Source: an uncultured Eubacteriales bacterium (GTDB lineage: Bacteria; Bacillota; Clostridia; Oscillospirales; Oscillospiraceae). From it: a DNA stretch of 64,000 nt. The stretch is from contig URAZ01000011.1 of assembly GCA_900545925.1 (NCBI GenBank), positions 19,601 through 83,600 of the forward strand, read 5' to 3'. The notes under the pieces are model-generated. The model was not told the DNA's origin and did no database searches. It saw only the letters and a program-made list of their open reading frames with translations. Position 1 is the first letter of the stretch. Each line of letters opens with the position of its first letter. A program made the translations under genes and the position numbers. Shown one piece after another: positions 1 through 7,285 of the stretch.

Positions 1-145
1 CGGCGGCAGTCAATGGCGCGAAGCGTTCATCTTGACCATTGACGGCTGGCGGCTGCTGCGCTACTGCCCTTGCTATGCAAGCCACAAAACAATTTCGGTA
101 GCCGCTGCCGAAATTATGCTGTAAGCCGCTTCCGTTCCCGTGGTA

Positions 146-254
146 TTGACGTGCAGCCCCATCGCTGCTATAATGAAAACACAATTTCAGACACAGGACA
201 CCATGCAGACGCAGACGGGCCGAAAGGCTTGACAGGCGGCTGCATTTTTATTTT
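146..254 (+). promoter_or_regulatory. Promoter, short leader ORF and attenuator-like hairpin
   Basis: A near-consensus sigma-A promoter is visible: TTGACG at 146-151, a 17 bp spacer, and TATAAT at 169-174. Just downstream, an ATG at 203 opens a nine-codon frame (MQTQTGRKA, ending about 232). It lies inside an imperfect stem, 204-212 with 236-244, that is followed by a T-rich run (TTTTTATTTT), as in an intrinsic terminator. Promoter, leader peptide and terminator before a Shine-Dalgarno site resemble attenuated leaders of mobile-element genes; that function is inferred. Upstream, bases 2-124 are open to the window edge in one frame and could be the tail of a gene, but nothing recognisable is encoded. 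A second short frame with a good SD (ATG at 272, ending 421) overlaps the next gene and may be translated. Confidence 0.5.
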
Positions 255-371
255 CAGATAGGAAAGGAAGGATGCGAAGGGAAAAAGCGCAGACGACAAA
301 AGACGCTCAAGACGCCATTCCTCCGCCGCACAGGAGAAAGCTGCGGCAAAATACTTTTTCGGAGGTGCAAC

Positions 372-566
372 TTGAGCAGGCGGAAAAAGCTCACCAACAA
401 CAGCGGCATCCCGCAGCATGAGATCGAGAACATCGCCCGAATTCTGCTGCCGGATATTCTCGCCTTTTACGAGAGTGAGGAAGGGCAACGGGAATTTGCC
501 GAATGGAAGGCGGCGCGGGACGGGGCAAAAACAGACAAGGACAGCAACGGCGAGAACGTCGCCTGA
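372..566 (+). CDS. Small conserved-type protein, probably mobile-element associated
   Basis: This frame encodes 64 residues and starts at TTG 372, chosen because GGAGG at 361-365 sits 6 bases upstream. The product is charged and probably soluble, with a basic start (MSRRKKLTNNSG) and a helix-rich, acidic middle ending in a REFAEWKAARD segment. From memory it resembles small uncharacterised proteins carried by integrative elements of gut Clostridia; no function is known to me. It lies downstream of a strong promoter and is followed by a clear terminator at 618-646. The nearby DUF6061 gene and the truncated frame next to tRNA-Leu support a mobile-element setting. A chance ORF is less likely given the SD and the codon pattern. 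Confidence 0.55.
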   Translation: MSRRKKLTNNSGIPQHEIENIARILLPDILAFYESEEGQREFAEWKAARDGAKTDKDSNGENVA

Positions 567-617
567 CGATAGATATAAGACAAATCCAAGGGATATATGC
601 TCCTAAAACAGCATGGC

Positions 618-647
618 AAAGGGGATGGCAGACCGCCATCCCCTTTT
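618..647. terminator. Bidirectional intrinsic terminator
   Basis: A perfect 12 bp stem (618-629 with 635-646, five-base loop) is followed by T's on the plus strand. It sits between the convergent genes ending at 566 (plus) and 658 (minus). The T tail favours the plus-strand gene. Confidence 0.8.
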
Positions 648-657
648 GTGCGTTTGT

Positions 658-906
658 TCAGTTTTCATAGGGCTTGTACTCCGTGACGGCGTTCAGGTAT
701 GCTTCGACGTCTCCGTTCAAAATAAGATCGGCATAAGCCAGCGGGTCGTTGTAGATGAGATAGTCCAGCTCTGACCGCTGGAAGCGGTTGTCTGCCACAT
801 CATTCTCTACGGCGGTGCAGTCGATGGAAATCATGCTGCCGTCCTGAAACCGCAGCTCCACGCAGCCAGTGTCCATGTTGAATTCACAGCTTTTAATGGT
901 TTTCAT
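658..906 (-). CDS. DUF6061 family protein
   Basis: The 82-residue protein (MKTIKSCEFNMDTGCVELRF...) matches my recollection of the DUF6061 family: an N-terminal beta-rich segment and a conserved ENDVADNRFQRSELDYL-type core followed by a DPLAYADLILNGD motif. Its function is unknown. The family is common on conjugative or mobilisable elements of gut Firmicutes. The start ATG at 906 has AAGGAGGA a few bases upstream and overlaps the end of the truncated upstream frame by 14 bases, which suggests translational coupling. It points toward the window edge from tRNA-Leu, as expected for cargo of an island integrated beside that tRNA. It has no membrane segment or signal peptide. Confidence 0.75.
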   Translation of the reverse strand: MKTIKSCEFNMDTGCVELRFQDGSMISIDCTAVENDVADNRFQRSELDYLIYNDPLAYADLILNGDVEAYLNAVTEYKPYEN

Positions 907-1018
907 AATTGTCCTCCTTATCCTTTACCAGTTTTGGTTTTCTCGGCCCTCTGGGCTTGGATTCGGGACGCTTTACCACGCCGTTTCTGAAATGCGTATC
1001 CTCGAATTTCTCGAAGAA
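893..1018 (-). pseudogene. 5'-truncated reading frame of a lost element gene
   Basis: Minus-strand codons from about 1018 to 893 read EKFEDTHFRNGVVKRPE and then a Lys/Pro/Arg-rich tail ending NYENH, with protein-like composition. The frame has no credible start: upstream it runs into the tRNA-Leu terminator and the tRNA itself. Its stop overlaps the DUF6061 start by 14 bases, as in a native operon. I read it as the 3' remnant of a mobile-element gene whose 5' part was lost at the junction beside the tRNA. I do not recognise the parent family. A short functional peptide from an internal start cannot be excluded. Confidence 0.4.
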
Positions 1019-1076
1019 AACAAATAATCCGAACCCATCTCCGATTAAGAAGATTTGGTTCGGATTATATTTGTTT
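1011..1076 (-). terminator. Terminator of tRNA-Leu
   Basis: A long inverted repeat (1018-1035 with 1057-1076, 18 paired bases and a two-base bulge, 21-base loop) lies immediately after the tRNA 3' end in the minus direction. It is followed by a T-rich run (TTTGTTTTC). It should end the tRNA transcript. Confidence 0.7.
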
Positions 1077-1162
1077 GGTGCCGGTGGCCGGACTCGAACC
1101 GGCACGCCATCGCTGGCGGTGGATTTTGAGTCCACTACGTCTACCAATTCCATCACACCGGC
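1076..1162 (-). tRNA. tRNA-Leu (anticodon CAA)
   Basis: The minus strand folds into an 87-nt class II tRNA. The acceptor stem GCCGGTG (1162-1156) pairs with CACCGGC, followed by discriminator A and an encoded CCA at 1076-1078. The anticodon stem GTGGA/TCCAC encloses loop CTCAAAA, giving anticodon CAA (plus-strand 1126-1128), which reads UUG leucine codons. A variable arm (GCCAGCGATGGCG) and a GGTTCGAGTCC T-loop are present. The 3' end faces the probable mobile-element remnant, a common integration position. Confidence 0.97.
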
Positions 1163-1224
1163 ATCGCGCTGTTATTATACAGCATAGCGCGCAGAAATTC
1201 AAGAAAAAACTTCCGAAAAATGTG

Positions 1225-1863
1225 TTATTCCTCTGATTTCATTTGCTCGTTGAGGTGTTTGCAGAGAAGCGCAAGGGATGCGGCCATGTTTTCGTTCTGG
1301 ACGAGGATGTGGTCAGGCACGTTCAGGTGCTTGGGGGCAAAGTTCCAGATGGCCAGAATGCCGTTATTGATCAACAGATCGCAGACGCTTTGGGCCTGCT
1401 CTGCCGGAACGGTGATAATACCGATTTTGATCTGGTCGCGGCGGCAGATCTCACCGAGCCGGGACAGGTGCATGATGGGCTTGCCGCTCTTGGAGGTGCC
1501 AATGATGGCGTCGTTTTCATCAAACGCCGCGACGATATTGAGGCCGTATTCCGCAAAGCCGGAATAGCCCAGCAGCGCACGGCCAAGCTTGCCTGCGCCG
1601 ATCAGAACGGCGTCGTTTGTATTGCCGTAGCCCAAAAACTGTTCGATATCGGCAACCAAAGCCGCACGGTTATAGCCGATCTTCGGGCGGCCGCCGGAGG
1701 AAACGAGCGCAAGATCCTTGCGCACCTGCACCTCGCCCATATGAAGCCCCGCCGCAAGCGCCGTGGCGGAGATATTGATGCCGCTGCTCTCCGGCATACC
1801 TTTCAAATAGGCAAGATAGGTCGGCAGGCGCTTGAGCGTCGCGCGGGATATTTCTTTCTCCAT
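1225..1863 (-). CDS. rex: Redox-sensing transcriptional repressor Rex
   Basis: Rex senses the NADH/NAD+ ratio and represses fermentation and respiration genes. The 212-residue product has an N-terminal winged helix (SRATLKRLPTYLAYLKGM, then GEVQVRKDLALVSSGG, residues 5-60) and a Rossmann NAD-binding domain with GAGKLGRALLGY near residue 90. A C-terminal segment (FAPKHLNVPDHILVQNENMAASLALL) typical of the domain-swapped dimer follows. I chose ATG 1863 over the longer frame because the family begins at this point and GGAAG lies upstream. It is monocistronic, with its own promoter (1907-1935) between it and sigE. The length is normal for the family. Confidence 0.95.
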   Translation of the reverse strand: MEKEISRATLKRLPTYLAYLKGMPESSGINISATALAAGLHMGEVQVRKDLALVSSGGRPKIGYNRAALVADIEQFLGYGNTNDAVLIGAGKLGRALLGYSGFAEYGLNIVAAFDENDAIIGTSKSGKPIMHLSRLGEICRRDQIKIGIITVPAEQAQSVCDLLINNGILAIWNFAPKHLNVPDHILVQNENMAASLALLCKHLNEQMKSEE

Positions 1864-1883
1864 GAAACCGCTTCCTTTGCTGA

Positions 1884-1935
1884 TATCGATATAATGTATC
1901 GATAAATTTATATCACATCTGCGGCTGTTTTGCAA
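1884..1935 (-). promoter_or_regulatory. rex promoter with start-site palindrome
   Basis: On the minus strand, -35 TTGCAA (1930-1935) and -10 TATAAA (1907-1912) are separated by 17 bp. Two copies of the palindromic octamer TATCGATA (1884-1891 and 1897-1904) follow, spaced by 5 bp and covering the expected start site. They form a 21 bp near-palindrome suited to an autoregulatory operator, although it is not the usual clostridial Rex box. Confidence 0.6.
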
Positions 1936-1943
1936 GTCCCCTC

Positions 1944-2645
1944 TCAGCTGTAGATCTGACGTGAAATCTCACGGCGCAGGCGCAGCATGATGCGTTTTTC
2001 AAGCCGGGAAATATACGACTGCGAAATGCCCATGATGTCTGCAACCTCCTTCTGCGTCTTCTCCTGCCGGCCGCCGAGTCCAAAACGCATGGAGACAATC
2101 TGCTTCTCCCGTTCTGGAAGACGTCCGAGCGCCTGACGCAGAAGCTGGTGATCAACATCGTCCTCCAGCGGCCGCATAACAATATCGCCGTCTGTGCCGA
2201 GTACATCGGACAGCAGTAATTCGTTGCCGTCCCAGTCGGTATTGATCGGTTCGTCGAGCGAAACTTCCGTCTTCTGGTTAGCAATCTTGCGGATGTGCAT
2301 CAAAATCTCGTTTTCAATGCAGCGCGACGAATACGTCGCAAGCTTGATGTTCCGGTCGGGCCGGAAGGTGTTGACGGCCTTGATGAGTCCGATGGTCCCG
2401 ATGGAAATCAGGTCCTCGAGATTGACACCGGTGTTTTCAAAGCGGCGTGCAATATACACAACAAGGCGCAGATTGTGCTCAATAAGCGTCTGCTTGGCCG
2501 CCTCATCACCCTGCTCCAGCGCGGCGACTGCCTGCCGTTCCTGCTCGGGCTTCAGCGGTGCAGGCAGCACATCGCTGCCGCCAATGTACATGATCTTTCC
2601 CGTCTGCAAAAGGCCCAGCTTCTGCAAAATGACTTCTAATTTCAT
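1944..2645 (-). CDS. sigE: RNA polymerase sporulation sigma factor SigE
   Basis: SigE is the first mother-cell-specific sigma factor, made as an inactive pro-protein. The 233-residue product has a short pro-region with a hydrophobic/amphipathic start (MKLEVILQKLGLL). It is followed by sigma-70 region 2 (NLRLVVYIARRFENTG, LEDLISIGTIGLIKAV, ATYSSRCIENEILM), region 3 and a region 4 HTH (TQKEVADIMGISQSYISRLEKR). The start overlaps the spoIIGA stop by 4 bases, the classical spoIIG operon arrangement, so the processing protease and its substrate are translationally coupled. sigG, often next to sigE, is absent; rex follows instead. Confidence 0.96.
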   Translation of the reverse strand: MKLEVILQKLGLLQTGKIMYIGGSDVLPAPLKPEQERQAVAALEQGDEAAKQTLIEHNLRLVVYIARRFENTGVNLEDLISIGTIGLIKAVNTFRPDRNIKLATYSSRCIENEILMHIRKIANQKTEVSLDEPINTDWDGNELLLSDVLGTDGDIVMRPLEDDVDHQLLRQALGRLPEREKQIVSMRFGLGGRQEKTQKEVADIMGISQSYISRLEKRIMLRLRREISRQIYS

Positions 2646-3496
2646 CCAATCGTTCCTCCTATCAGCGCATCATAATTTCCTCCGTCTGAAACGGGCGTCG
2701 GGGAAAAAGCCGCGAGGCAGCGCTTCCGAACGCCCGGCTTGACCTGTATCTCACAGCGCAGGCACAACAGGAGTCCGGCCTGTGTGCCGACGCATTTGTA
2801 GCTTAAAAGCCGCGCCGGAAGCGCTGGATCGCGCGTTTTCAGCCGCAGCAGCAGTTCCGCCGGGTCCGCGAGCGCGGCAGGCGTGATAGACACATCCGGC
2901 AGAAGTGCCCGCAGTGCATCCGCCTCTGCGACGAGCACGCGTTCGCCGGTCATAGGGTCACGGAGCGTACAGCCGGTGTCGTGCAGCGCGCGGACCGGGG
3001 CATGATTAGCCCCATACAGAAGCGTCATGGACCGGATCTCGCCGCCGTGCTGGGCCGTGCAGGAAAAGACGGTATAGCAGAGCATATACAAAAGTCCTGC
3101 CAGTAAAAGAAGTCCCAGAATGCTCACTGCGTAGAACGTGCCGCCCGGCAGGACGAGAACGTCTGTCCCGAACAGCTGTGCGGCTAAAACCGCAGCACCA
3201 GCAAACGCACAACCTGCTGCGAGAAACAACAATCCCGTGCGGAGGGTTTGACGGCTCGCGCCGAATGCGATCAGCAGCATCACGACGAGGCTTATCAGCT
3301 TCATTGGAAGCCCCTGCAAAACGCCAAGCGGTGCGAACAGAGTTGCAGCCGCGTACAGTCCGCCGAACAGAGCCGCTGCCAGCAGTCGCAAACGCGCGAT
3401 TCTTCCGCCGCCAAGCTTTGCCGCGCAGATGAGCAGCAGATAATCCACCGCACCATTGAGTAAAAACGCCTCGTCTGCGTAAACTGTCACCTGCAC
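2642..3496 (-). CDS. spoIIGA: Sigma-E processing peptidase SpoIIGA
   Basis: SpoIIGA is the membrane aspartic protease that cleaves pro-SigE in the mother cell after a forespore signal. The 284-residue protein has about five hydrophobic helices in its first 150 residues (DEAFLLNGAVDYLLLICAAK, then several Leu/Ala-rich spans). A C-terminal domain carries the aspartyl-protease motif at about residue 170 (ALHDTGCTLRDPMTG). Most family members I recall have DTGN; here the fourth position is Cys, while the catalytic Asp-Thr-Gly is intact. It overlaps sigE by 4 bases. Start ATG 3496 has GGAGGAG upstream. The operon promoter must lie in 3497-3540, but I could not assign clear -35/-10 or Spo0A sites. 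Confidence 0.9.
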   Translation of the reverse strand: MQVTVYADEAFLLNGAVDYLLLICAAKLGGGRIARLRLLAAALFGGLYAAATLFAPLGVLQGLPMKLISLVVMLLIAFGASRQTLRTGLLFLAAGCAFAGAAVLAAQLFGTDVLVLPGGTFYAVSILGLLLLAGLLYMLCYTVFSCTAQHGGEIRSMTLLYGANHAPVRALHDTGCTLRDPMTGERVLVAEADALRALLPDVSITPAALADPAELLLRLKTRDPALPARLLSYKCVGTQAGLLLCLRCEIQVKPGVRKRCLAAFSPTPVSDGGNYDALIGGTIG

Positions 3497-3543
3497 TCCT
3501 CCTCCCCTGTTTGTCCGTGCTTCAAAAGCATACGCCGCAAAGG

Positions 3544-3578
3544 CAAAAAAAGAGGTCGCAATTCCAAGCGGAATTGCG
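3544..3578 (-). terminator. Terminator of the DUF951 gene
   Basis: On the minus strand a perfect 9 bp stem (3570-3578 with 3557-3565, loop of four) is followed after a short gap by seven T's. It separates the DUF951 gene from spoIIGA. Confidence 0.8.
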
Positions 3579-3609
3579 GCCTATCGTTCGTCATGTTTTC
3601 CTTGTAATG

Positions 3610-3801
3610 TCAGATCTGCTTCCCGTCGCGCAGAATCTGACGGATGCTCTTTTCCGCCTTACTGCGTGGGAGCATGAGTTCATGCCCGCAGCCGGTACAG
3701 CGCAGACGGAAGTCCATGCCGCTGCGCAGGACAAGCCACTGCTTCGCGCCGCAGGGGTGCTCCTTTTTCATGACGAGGATATCGCCGACCTGTACGTCCA
3801 T
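3610..3801 (-). CDS. DUF951 domain-containing protein
   Basis: The 63-residue protein matches the DUF951 family: VQVGDILVMKKEHPCGAKQWLVLRSGMDFRLRCTGCGHELMLPRSKAEKSI. A Cys in HPCG plus a CTGCGHE pair suggest a small zinc-binding or KOW-like fold, but no function is established. Members are widespread and solitary in Firmicutes. ATG 3801 has AAGGAGA upstream, and a strong terminator follows. The gene is transcribed divergently from the S1-domain gene, with only 59 bases between their starts, so the two promoters must overlap or be very close. Confidence 0.85.
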   Translation of the reverse strand: MDVQVGDILVMKKEHPCGAKQWLVLRSGMDFRLRCTGCGHELMLPRSKAEKSIRQILRDGKQI

Positions 3802-3860
3802 GTTTCTATCTCCTTCCTTCCCCCGCCTGCATATATTGGAGCAGGAATTGGGGGGATCTT

Positions 3861-4754
3861 ATGAATCAGTTTCTACCGGAGGGGCTGTACCCGCAGCCGG
3901 AGGGATATACCAGAGAGGATCTGCTGCTGGCAATTCAGCAACGGAAAATTTTGCAGGCAGCTGCAATCAAATGCGACGAGCGGCACAATCTGCATGTCGC
4001 GCTCGGCTGCTGCAAGGGCATTATTCCTCGTGCGGAGGCTGCGCGGGGCATTCTTGGCGGCGAAACGCGGGATATTGCGATTCTGTCGCGCGTGGGGCGG
4101 CCCATATGCTTTACGGTTATGGGCTTTGCGCCGGATGGAACGGCGCTCCTGTCTCGGCGCAGCGCGCAGGAAGCAGCGCTGGAGCAGATTTTCCGTGAAA
4201 ACAGGCCCGGCGATATCCTGCCCGCCGTAGTCACCGGGCTTGCGCCGTTCGGTGCGTTCTGCGACATCGGCTGCGGCGCATCCGGACTGCTTGGACTGCG
4301 GAATCTCTGTGTATCCCGGCTTACACATCCGGGCGATCTGCTGCGGGTCGGGCAGCGGCTGCCTGTTTTGATCCAGTCACTCGATCCGGCGAGGAGGCGC
4401 GTGGCACTGACGCTGCAGGAACTGCTCGGGACGTGGGAAGAAAATGCAGCCCGGTTCCGTCCCGGGCAAAGCGTGCCCGGTGTCGTCTGCGGAAAGACGG
4501 ACTACGGCGTTTTTATCGCGCTGACACCGAATCTGTGTGGTCTGGCAGAACGAGACGATACGTTGGAGCCCGGCCAGCCGGTATGTGTATACATCAAGGC
4601 CATCCACCCCGAGACGCTCAAGCTGAAGCTGACCGTCCTGCATCGGCTGGACGCGCTGCCGCCGCAGCCGCTGCCGTTTACAAAGACACAAGGGCGGCTG
4701 GATGTGTGGCGGTACGGAAGCCGGGAGCACGCAAAAAACGTGACGGTGTTTTAA
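3861..4754 (+). CDS. S1 RNA-binding domain protein (ribosomal protein S1-like)
   Basis: The 297-residue protein has two recognisable S1 OB-fold modules. The first is at about residues 115-190 (GDILPAVVTGLAPFGAFCDIGCGASGLL... VGQRLPVLIQSLDPARRRVALTLQEL). The second is at about 200-265 (GQSVPGVVCGKTDYGVFIALTPNLCGLAE...). The first 110 residues resemble a degenerate S1-like domain. It probably binds RNA or the ribosome. Short S1-like proteins of this kind are common in Clostridia beside or instead of full-length RpsA. ATG 3861 follows GGGGGG at a suitable distance. The gene stands alone, divergent from the DUF951 gene. The Cys-rich tetrad CDIGCG is unusual but probably not functional. Confidence 0.8.
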   Translation: MNQFLPEGLYPQPEGYTREDLLLAIQQRKILQAAAIKCDERHNLHVALGCCKGIIPRAEAARGILGGETRDIAILSRVGRPICFTVMGFAPDGTALLSRRSAQEAALEQIFRENRPGDILPAVVTGLAPFGAFCDIGCGASGLLGLRNLCVSRLTHPGDLLRVGQRLPVLIQSLDPARRRVALTLQELLGTWEENAARFRPGQSVPGVVCGKTDYGVFIALTPNLCGLAERDDTLEPGQPVCVYIKAIHPETLKLKLTVLHRLDALPPQPLPFTKTQGRLDVWRYGSREHAKNVTVF

Positions 4755-4797
4755 CATTTGGGTGCGGCAAATCCGTAAGCATTTCCCTGTTTCAGCG

Positions 4798-4823
4798 TAG
4801 AACCGATGCCCATCGTCCCCTAC
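4798..4823. repeat. Solo hairpin of the dispersed GTAGGGG family
   Basis: The 26 bp imperfect palindrome begins GTAG and ends CATCGTCCCCTAC. It resembles the two terminal arms of the larger repeats fused together. The flank at 4829-4846 (CATACGAATTCGCCGCAA) matches sequence next to other copies. It lies in the gap between the S1-domain and SLH genes, which otherwise holds only the SLH terminator. Confidence 0.6.
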
Positions 4824-4883
4824 AGGCGCATACGAATTCGCCGCAATCTTTTGCATAACCGCTGCGTGTCGTCAAACGCGCCT

Positions 4884-4920
4884 GATAAAGAAGTGAGCGG
4901 GGCGGCTTGTGCCGCCCCGC
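4884..4920 (-). terminator. Terminator of the SLH surface-protein gene
   Basis: A perfect 10 bp GC-rich stem (4897-4906 with 4911-4920, TTGT loop) lies 17 bases past the stop codon. On the minus strand it is followed by a modest T-rich stretch (TCACTTCTTTATC). Confidence 0.75.
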
Positions 4921-4936
4921 TTGCAGGATTCAGGAC

Positions 4937-7279
4937 TTACAGCCAACTCGGGTCAGAGATGAGTTTCTCCCAATACTCGTAGTCGTTGGTCTTTCTGGTG
5001 TAGGTGTGGCTGTTGGCAGCCTCCTCAACATCGAGATAGTACCAGGACGTGGTGCTGACGTCATTGAAGGTGTTCAGGCCGTTGAGCAGATCCGAAGTGT
5101 TCTGCGGCGCGCGGTTCAGGACACGGTTGAGAATGGCGACCGTCTCAGCGCGGGTGATGTATTTATCAGGCGCGTAGGTCGAACCATAGCCGTTGATCCA
5201 GCCGAGTTCATAGGCTCTGGCAATATAGTTTGCCGCCCAGTGACCCTTGACATCGGAGAAGTTCGTGTAGGCATTTCCATAGGAATTACCGTCGCAGCGG
5301 GCAATCATTGCAGCGATCTCCGCACGGGTGATGGGATCGTTCGGACGGAAGTAGCCGTCAGAACCGCCGTTGACGATGCCGAGTTTTGCCATGGTGGACA
5401 CAGCCGTATTGTACCATGCCTTGGCCGGAACATCTTTGAAGGTGTTGTAGCTGGTGGTATAGGTTCTGCGCGTTGTGTCCGTCAGGAGGCGGTAGAAGAT
5501 GGAGGCCGCCTCGGCACGGGTGATGGTCGCGTTGGGCTTGAACGAGCCGTTGGGATAGCCCTTGATATAGGCATAGTGGTCTTCGCCGTTGAGCATGTAT
5601 GGAACAGTGCTCGTGGTCTTCGACCACATGGCGGTGAAGGTGTAGGTACTGCCGGACTTTGTCAGATCCCAGCCGTAGAAGGTATAGCCGGTACGAGCCG
5701 CATCGGAAAGCGTATAGTCCTTGTCAATCTTGAACGACTGCTTATTTACGAACGGCATGTTGTTCAACCGGGCCGAGCCGCCGTTCGGGTCGATCACGAT
5801 GGGGGTGTCAATGTAGAAACGGGCGTACTCGCTCTTAGCGTCGTCATAGTCATAATAGAAGACATCATATGTCTCAGACGCGCCCTTCTTTGTCCACATA
5901 GCGGTGAACGTGTAGGTATCGCCGGACTTTGTCAGATCCCAGCCGTAGAACGTATAGCCAACGCGTGCCGCATCGGAGAGCGTGTAATCCCGGTTAATCC
6001 GGAACGACTGCTTGCTCGAGAACGGTGTTTTGTCCAGACGGGCAGCGCCGCCGTTCGGGTCAATTACGAGAAGGGTATTGGCATCGAAGCGGGCATACTC
6101 ACTCTTAGCATCGTCATAGTCATAATAGAAGACGCTATACGTCTCCGACTGGCCGCTCTTCGTCCACATAGCGGTGAAGACAGGCTGACCGCTGCGGTCA
6201 TAGGTCTTATCCCAGCCATAGAATGTGTAGCCGGTACGGACGGCGTCATAGAGCGTCACATTTTTTGTCACGCTCAGCACAGTCTGTCTATCCACATAGG
6301 TAGAATCCAGATAGGCCGTGCCGCCGTTCGGGTTGACGGTAACGGAGCCGCCGTAGGCAAGCGTCTCATCCATAACGCGCGAATAGTCAAAGTCAGAATA
6401 TGTGATCTTGACGCTGGAAACTGCCCATCTGGCCGTGAACCGGGCACGCACAGTGTCATAATCCCAGCCGATAGACTTCTGCGTGCCCTTGTAGGCGAAC
6501 GTCAGCGTGCAGGAACGCGTGATCTTGTAGCTGCCGGAAACGGTGATTCTGACGCCATCCAGATAGGCCTCGGTGCCGCCGTTCAGATCGATGTAAACAG
6601 AATCGCCTGCGTTGACCGTGACCTTCCATGCCTGCTGGTCACGCGCATCGTTGTAGGTGATCTCACAGGCCGAAACGGTATCGTTGTAAACCGGATACAG
6701 AATCAGATTTGAAGAGACAGTGATGTTCTCGCCGGGGGCATAGACGTTGCTGCCGTTCGTTGTCCAGCCCACAAAGGACTTTCCGACAGGAAGCGTCCAC
6801 GTCAGCGGGAAGGTCTTAAGCGCATACACGCCGCCGACATTCACATCAACTATATCGGCGTCCCGCAGGGAAACCTCCGTAAGCTGCCGATAGGTTACAG
6901 TGTACGGGCCGGTGGGCGGCGTCACATTGTCCTTCTGCCAAACAGCGTACAGAACAGCGTAGGTGCGTCCGGCAAACAGTTCGGATACGGAAACAGTCTG
7001 GCCGTCGTTATAGATCTTCTGGCCGTTGGGGTCGGTGGCCCAGCCGAGGAAGGTGTAGCCATCTCTGGTAAAGTCATTGGCGCGGAGCGTGACTTTGCCA
7101 AATGCAACGTCACTCTCTGTGAGCTGCTGCAGTCTTTCGCTGGAACTTCCATAGCTTCCATCGTTTGCTTTGAAGGTGATGTAATTCCGGTCAACTTCCG
7201 AACCGGCGGCCATCGCCGCCGGGATCAGGCCAACTACCATGACAAGGCACAGCAGAAGCGCCACAAAACGTTTTTTCAT
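4937..7279 (-). CDS. Secreted surface protein with InlB-type B repeats and three SLH domains
   Basis: The 780-residue protein starts with a signal peptide (MKKRFVALLLCLVMVVGL... AMAAG). Next is an InlB B-repeat-like domain (about 30-110; GYTFLGWATDPNGQ). Then come several degenerate or repeated modules of about 70-80 residues built on FYYDYDDAKSEYARF, PNGGxARL, and ARxGYTFYGWD (to about 560). The C-terminal 200 residues hold three SLH domains (HYAYIKGYPNGSFKPNATITRAEAA..., GYFRPNDPITRAEIAAM..., GSTYAPDKYITRAETVAIL), which anchor proteins to secondary cell-wall polymers. I prefer ATG 7279 (GGAGG 8 bases upstream) to TTG 7285. It probably acts in adhesion or as a wall-associated structural protein. 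It is monocistronic, with a structured 5' leader. Confidence 0.92.
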   Translation of the reverse strand: MKKRFVALLLCLVMVVGLIPAAMAAGSEVDRNYITFKANDGSYGSSSERLQQLTESDVAFGKVTLRANDFTRDGYTFLGWATDPNGQKIYNDGQTVSVSELFAGRTYAVLYAVWQKDNVTPPTGPYTVTYRQLTEVSLRDADIVDVNVGGVYALKTFPLTWTLPVGKSFVGWTTNGSNVYAPGENITVSSNLILYPVYNDTVSACEITYNDARDQQAWKVTVNAGDSVYIDLNGGTEAYLDGVRITVSGSYKITRSCTLTFAYKGTQKSIGWDYDTVRARFTARWAVSSVKITYSDFDYSRVMDETLAYGGSVTVNPNGGTAYLDSTYVDRQTVLSVTKNVTLYDAVRTGYTFYGWDKTYDRSGQPVFTAMWTKSGQSETYSVFYYDYDDAKSEYARFDANTLLVIDPNGGAARLDKTPFSSKQSFRINRDYTLSDAARVGYTFYGWDLTKSGDTYTFTAMWTKKGASETYDVFYYDYDDAKSEYARFYIDTPIVIDPNGGSARLNNMPFVNKQSFKIDKDYTLSDAARTGYTFYGWDLTKSGSTYTFTAMWSKTTSTVPYMLNGEDHYAYIKGYPNGSFKPNATITRAEAASIFYRLLTDTTRRTYTTSYNTFKDVPAKAWYNTAVSTMAKLGIVNGGSDGYFRPNDPITRAEIAAMIARCDGNSYGNAYTNFSDVKGHWAANYIARAYELGWINGYGSTYAPDKYITRAETVAILNRVLNRAPQNTSDLLNGLNTFNDVSTTSWYYLDVEEAANSHTYTRKTNDYEYWEKLISDPSWL

Positions 7280-7285
7280 AAGCAA

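Noticed and set aside
893..1156. 87-residue ORF starting MMELVDVVDSKS
   Set aside because: Its first third is a translation of the tRNA-Leu gene and its terminator; only the 3' part may be a real remnant, listed separately.
1243..1905. 220-residue plus-strand ORF opposite rex
   Set aside because: It is the antisense shadow of rex; composition and the clear Rex homology on the minus strand exclude it.
4907..6712. 601-residue plus-strand ORF over the SLH gene
   Set aside because: It is antisense to a repetitive gene of high GC; the repeated protein pattern mirrors the SLH coding repeats and there is no SD.
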